Of a DNA stretch of 64,000 bases, positions 60,594 to 64,000 are shown in pieces. The stretch comes from Planctomycetota bacterium (GTDB taxonomy: Bacteria > Planctomycetota > UBA8742 > UBA2392), in the NCBI GenBank assembly GCA_016712285.1, contig JADJRK010000001.1, positions 372,001 through 436,000 of the forward strand, read 5' to 3'. The notes under the pieces were generated by a model. The model had not been told where the DNA came from. It saw nothing but the letters and a program-made list of their open reading frames with translations, and did no database searches. Each line of letters opens with the position of its first letter. Positions within the stretch are counted from its first letter, which is position 1. Made by a program: the position numbers and the translations under genes.

Positions 60594-61736
60594 ATGGCGG
60601 AAGCAGGCACACCGGGCGTAGCGTATGGCCTCAGGGGCGTAGTCGTTGACGACACGCGCATCTGCAAGATCTTCGGCGAAGAGGGTCGGCTTTACTATTA
60701 CGGCTACAACATTCTTGAGCTGGCGGAGCGTTGTTCGTACGAAGAGGTCGTGCACCTGCTGTTGAAGGGCCGCCTGCCGAACAAATCCGAGTTGGCGCAG
60801 GTCATCAAGGACATCAAGGGAGCGCGCGGCCTGCCCTATGGCGTGCGCGACGTGATCAAGAGCGCGCCCAAGACCAGCATACCGATGGATGTGCTGCGCA
60901 CAGCCGCCAGTGCGCTGGCCCTGACCGACCCGGACCCGAAAGACGACACCGACGAGGGCCGATACCGCAAGGCCATTCGCCTGATCGCCCAGTTTCCGGA
61001 AATCGTTGCGATGGACTATCGCGTGCGCCGCGGCGAAGAGCCTGTGGCGCCCCACGACGACTTGGGCCACGCCGCCAACTTTCTGTACATGCTGCACGGC
61101 ACAGAGCCGGGCAAAGACGCCGCGCGCACCATGGACGTCGCGCTGGTACTGCACGCCGAGCACAGTTTCAATGCCAGCACATTCACGGCCCGCGTGATTG
61201 CCGCGACCCTGTCGGACATGTACTCGGCGGTTGCGGGAGCGGTGGGTGCCCTGAAGGGCCCGCTGCATGGTGGCGCCAACGAGGGTGTGATCAAGACGCT
61301 GCTTGAGATCGGTGAGCCGGCAAACATCAAGCCGTGGCTTGAGAAGAAGATGCAGGACAAGAGCTTCCGGCTGATGGGCTTTGGTCATGCCGTGTACAAG
61401 ACGCTGGACCCGCGGGCGATTGTGCTGAAAAAGTACAGCAAGAAGACAGGTGAAGAGCGCGGCACCACCAAGTGGTATGAGATGTCAGAGCAGATTGAGC
61501 AGATGATGAAGGGCCGCGAGAAGCCGCTGTACCCCAACGTCGACTTCTACAGCGCCAGCACCTACTACATGATGGGCCTTCCGCCGGAGATCTACACGCC
61601 GATCTTTGCCGTAAGCCGCGTTGTCGGCTGGGCTGCGCACGTGATTGAGCAGATCACGCACAACAAGCTCATTCGCCCGGCAGCCAACTACATCGGCGAA
61701 GTCGATAAGCCGTTTGTGGCGATGGAAGCGCGCTGA
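60594..61736 (+). CDS. gltA: Citrate synthase
   Basis: This 380-aa protein is of the shorter type I/archaeal-like class. It has GLRGVVVDDTRICKIFGEEGRLYYYGY at the start, and the catalytic His residues and Asp are in LHAEHSFNASTF, KGPLHGGANEGV and MGFGHAVYKTLDPRA, with VDFYSASTYYMMGLP. It condenses acetyl-CoA and oxaloacetate; 2-methylcitrate synthase activity cannot be excluded. AAGGA precedes the ATG at 60594; the longer frame to 59604 lies over pyrH in antisense. A GNAT gene follows after 3 nt. Confidence 0.93.
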   Translation: MAEAGTPGVAYGLRGVVVDDTRICKIFGEEGRLYYYGYNILELAERCSYEEVVHLLLKGRLPNKSELAQVIKDIKGARGLPYGVRDVIKSAPKTSIPMDVLRTAASALALTDPDPKDDTDEGRYRKAIRLIAQFPEIVAMDYRVRRGEEPVAPHDDLGHAANFLYMLHGTEPGKDAARTMDVALVLHAEHSFNASTFTARVIAATLSDMYSAVAGAVGALKGPLHGGANEGVIKTLLEIGEPANIKPWLEKKMQDKSFRLMGFGHAVYKTLDPRAIVLKKYSKKTGEERGTTKWYEMSEQIEQMMKGREKPLYPNVDFYSASTYYMMGLPPEIYTPIFAVSRVVGWAAHVIEQITHNKLIRPAANYIGEVDKPFVAMEAR

Positions 61737-61739
61737 AGT

Positions 61740-62177
61740 ATGGGGCGCTATACGCCTCATGTAATCCGCGACGCGTGCGAAGCTGATACGCCGTCGCTGC
61801 GGCAGGTGTTTCTGGATTCGCGACGTGCGGCCTTGCACTGGCTGGACGGCTCCGCCATGAAACTCGATGACTTTGACCGCGAGTCGGCGGGCGAGTCGGT
61901 ATTGGTGGCCGAGTACGAAGGCCAGGTGGTGGGGCTTGCGGCTTGGTGGCCGCCGGACAACTTCCTGCACAGCCTGTACGTCAAGCCGGGGTTTCAGCGA
62001 CGCGGCATCGGCACGCAGTTGCTTGAGGCCGCGCTGGCGCAGATGGGCCGACCGGTGCAGCTGAAGTGCCTCACGCGCAACCAGCCGGCAATGGCGTACT
62101 ACCTGGCCCAAGGCTGGCACGAGTACGGGCGCGGTCAGTCGTCTGAAGGCGAGTATGCCTTGATGCGGCTGACGTAG
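61740..62177 (+). CDS. GNAT-family N-acetyltransferase
   Basis: This 145-aa single GNAT domain has the acetyl-CoA pyrophosphate loop in FQRRGIGTQLLEAAL (motif A), preceded by NFLHSLYVKPG and followed by LKCLTRNQPAMAYYLAQGWHEYGR (motif B). The acceptor is unknown. It starts 3 nt after the citrate synthase stop, so it is almost certainly cotranscribed. Confidence 0.85.
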   Translation: MGRYTPHVIRDACEADTPSLRQVFLDSRRAALHWLDGSAMKLDDFDRESAGESVLVAEYEGQVVGLAAWWPPDNFLHSLYVKPGFQRRGIGTQLLEAALAQMGRPVQLKCLTRNQPAMAYYLAQGWHEYGRGQSSEGEYALMRLT

Positions 62178-62254
62178 GGCCGGCGCATGCATGGTGGCTG
62201 CAGAGCAGTGCGACCGGCGACCAATCCAGGACATGCCGCCAAGTACTGTGTGTC

Positions 62255-62282
62255 TTGCACGCTCAAGGGGCTGTACTAGAAC
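62255..62282 (+). promoter_or_regulatory. Promoter of dxr
   Basis: TTGCAC (62255-62260), 16 nt and TAGAAC (62277-62282) are followed by 6 nt and the dxr ATG, so the message should be leaderless. Confidence 0.45.
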
Positions 62283-62288
62283 AAGCCC

Positions 62289-63449
62289 ATGGCACGCACC
62301 CGCATACTTCTGCTTGGCGCCAGTGGCAGCATTGGTGCCAGCACACTCGATGTTGTGCGGCAGCACGCCGACCGCTTCTCGATCGTCGGCGTATCTGCCG
62401 GCAAGCGCTATGTGCAACTGCTGGATGCCGTGCGCGAGTTCAAGCCTCAAGTTGCATGCCTGTGTGACCCGCAAGCGGCAACCGAGGCACGGGGCGCCAT
62501 CGACGAGCTGAAAGCCAGGGGAATCAAGACCGAGTGGCGCCTTGACGGCGCAGACGCCATGGCCGCCATGGCCCGCGAGATGGACTACGACGTCCTATTG
62601 GCCAGCGTCACGGGCGCAGCCGGATTGCCGGCAGTGCTGGAGGCCGCCCGGCGCGGCAAGCGCATCGCGCTGGCGAACAAAGAATCGCTGGTGATGACCG
62701 GGCCGATCCTGACCGCCATCTGCAAGCAGACCGGTGCCGAGCTGCTGCCCGTGGACAGCGAACACAGCGCGATCTTTCAGTGCCTGCGCGGTGAAAAACG
62801 CGCCGAGATCAAGCGGATCATCCTCACGGCCAGCGGTGGCCCTTTTCGCACGACGCCGCTGGCTGACCTCGAGAACGTCACCGTGCAGCAGGCCTTGAAG
62901 CATCCCACCTGGCAGATGGGCCCCAAGATCACTATCGACAGCAGCACGCTGTTCAACAAGGCGCTGGAAGTGATTGAGGCCAAGTGGCTGTTTGACGTGC
63001 CGCGCTCAAAGCTGGACGCCGTGATTCACCCGCAAAGCGTCGTGCACAGCATGGTCGAGTTCGTCGATGCCAGCATCATCGCGCATCTTGGCCCGACCGA
63101 CATGAAAATCCCGATTCAATTCGCGCTCAGCTACCCAGACCGCATCGCGCAGCCGGTACCGACCTGGCCCTGGGAAAAAATGGCCACGCTGACATTTGAG
63201 CCGCTGGACTATCAGCGCTTTCCCGCGTTGAAGCTCGGCTTTGAAGTGGCCGAGGCCGGGGGCACACTGGGCGCGGTGTTCAACGCCGCGAACGAAGTTG
63301 CCGTGGAGCGCTTTCTGGGCGGCAACATCGGCTACTTGGACATCTTCCGCACGGTCGCCCGCGTGTGCGACGCCCACAACAACATCAGCCAGCCTGAACT
63401 GGAACAGGTGTTGGAAGCCGACCGCTGGGCGCGCGAGCAGGCAAGCTGA
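62289..63449 (+). CDS. dxr: 1-deoxy-D-xylulose-5-phosphate reductoisomerase
   Basis: This 386-aa protein has an NADPH-binding LLGASGSIGASTLDVV start, LANKESLVMTGP, the metal and substrate residues in LLPVDSEHSAIFQ, TASGGPFRT, MGPKITIDSSTLFNKALEVIEA and the HPQSVVHSMVEFVD loop. It is the second MEP-pathway enzyme, making MEP for isoprenoids; fosmidomycin-site residues look intact. Unlike the common pyrH-frr-uppS-cdsA-dxr cluster, here it stands apart on the opposite strand from pyrH-frr. Confidence 0.95.
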   Translation: MARTRILLLGASGSIGASTLDVVRQHADRFSIVGVSAGKRYVQLLDAVREFKPQVACLCDPQAATEARGAIDELKARGIKTEWRLDGADAMAAMAREMDYDVLLASVTGAAGLPAVLEAARRGKRIALANKESLVMTGPILTAICKQTGAELLPVDSEHSAIFQCLRGEKRAEIKRIILTASGGPFRTTPLADLENVTVQQALKHPTWQMGPKITIDSSTLFNKALEVIEAKWLFDVPRSKLDAVIHPQSVVHSMVEFVDASIIAHLGPTDMKIPIQFALSYPDRIAQPVPTWPWEKMATLTFEPLDYQRFPALKLGFEVAEAGGTLGAVFNAANEVAVERFLGGNIGYLDIFRTVARVCDAHNNISQPELEQVLEADRWAREQAS

Positions 63450-63455
63450 TCGTGC

Positions 63456-64000
63456 CTATCCGTTCTTCGGAGCACCCGCGCGATAGACATGAAAGCGCGC
63501 CACAGCCTGAATCCATAGCGTGGCATTGTTCGGCGCCTCAAGGTTCTTCTCGACTTCAACCATGACCTGCTTGCCGTTGCCGCGCCGCAACAGGATCCAC
63601 CAGCGTATACTCTCGAGCAGTGCGTCGGGCTCTTTGTTTTCGGCCTGCCAGGCCTCAATGCTGCCCAGGCACGCGTCATCTTCGCGTGCCTTGAACAGCG
63701 CAATCGTGCGCAAGACGCGCAAGCCGGGCAGCCCCGGCTCACGTGCTTCAAGCTGCGTCAACTGCTGCAATCCGACCTGGGGCGCGCCAATGCGCAACGC
63801 ATCTTCCGCGCGCCACAGCATCACCACGGCTGTCAGCGTGGTCGGCGAATCGGGCACACCGAACTCTGACGCTTCGAGCTTCTTGCGCGTCTCTTCAGCT
63901 TGGCGGTCGCGGGCGGGGTCAAGGCGCTGCAACTGGTAATGTCGCGTAAGCGTGTCGGGGTGGCCCGGCGCGATTGCTTCCATGCGCAGGTACCACTGGT
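63456..64000 (-). CDS. TPR-like protein, 5' end beyond the window
   Basis: The frame is open from the stop at 63456 to the window edge (at least 180 codons). Visible helices (QWYLRMEAIAPGHPD, VVMLWRAEDALRIGAPQVGL, LRTIALFKAREDDACLGSIE, ALWIQAVARFHVYRAG) have TPR-like spacing. An internal ATG at 63983 is probably not the start, because coding-like sequence continues upstream of it. Convergent with dxr, 6 nt apart. Confidence 0.6.
   Translation of the reverse strand, partial: QWYLRMEAIAPGHPDTLTRHYQLQRLDPARDRQAEETRKKLEASEFGVPDSPTTLTAVVMLWRAEDALRIGAPQVGLQQLTQLEAREPGLPGLRVLRTIALFKAREDDACLGSIEAWQAENKEPDALLESIRWWILLRRGNGKQVMVEVEKNLEAPNNATLWIQAVARFHVYRAGAPKNG

Overview
The window is a GC-rich, densely coded chromosomal segment carrying about 47 protein genes on both strands. 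I recognise no rRNA, tRNA, CRISPR array or prophage. The cell is Gram-negative: it has a Kdo transferase (waaA), an outer-membrane porin, lipoproteins with lipoboxes, and many secreted proteins. A large Ser/Thr kinase with a 'PPEQ' activation-loop end and TPRs, FG-GAP/Calx-beta and PA14 surface proteins, an FHA protein, zinc-ribbon membrane proteins, two ClpS paralogues and a ferredoxin-type 2-oxoacid oxidoreductase together suggest Planctomycetota or a close relative. That placement is inference from gene content; no marker-gene comparison was possible.

Layout. 0-6 kb: AbrB-like protein, ROK sugar kinase, secreted SRPBCC protein, two ClpS paralogues, GT1 glycosyltransferase, secreted serine protease. 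6-15.4 kb: a leftward pair (XRE-like HTH-TPR protein, then a 1120-aa Ser/Thr kinase-TPR protein) facing a 1381-aa FG-GAP/Calx-beta surface protein. 15.5-24 kb: DUF6941-like protein, korAB, then leftward TPR, lipoprotein, zinc-ribbon and metallopeptidase genes. 24.2-31.6 kb: small membrane protein, a promoter/mini-ORF/terminator unit ahead of an HNH nuclease gene, DUF3810 protein, mnmA, a cysteine-less glutaredoxin/thioredoxin-reductase fusion, ribBA, and a gene split at a T7 run. 31.6-32.3 kb: a small REP/IS200-type element with a Y1 transposase between inverted triple-hairpin ends. 32.3-45.8 kb: amidohydrolase, serS, nadB, waaA (interrupted in frame by a heptamer repeat), a degenerate zincin lipoprotein, FHA protein, aspS and a carotenoid-type membrane protein. 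45.9-57.5 kb: tandem esterase paralogues (one without its catalytic residues), CocE-type hydrolase, PA14 protein, dynamin-like GTPase and a TPR protein that looks headless. 57.5-64 kb: porin, pyrH-frr, citrate synthase, GNAT, dxr and a partial TPR protein.

Metabolism visible here: TCA-cycle entry and a ferredoxin-linked 2-oxoacid step (gltA, korAB), MEP isoprenoids (dxr) with a possible carotenoid step, riboflavin (ribBA), NAD (nadB), pyrimidines (pyrH), and translation (serS, aspS, frr, mnmA).

The most unusual signals are these. (1) Repeated -10-like hexamers lie 6-7 nt before start codons of genes without Shine-Dalgarno sequences, suggesting widespread leaderless transcription. (2) A self-contained promoter, 36-codon ORF and strong terminator sit just before the HNH gene. 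(3) A Grx-TrxR fusion has lost both CxxC motifs. (4) Heptanucleotide arrays occur at three loci, one inside waaA. (5) The second ClpS lacks key N-degron-pocket residues. No single multi-gene cluster stands out as a clearly new system; these are separate leads.
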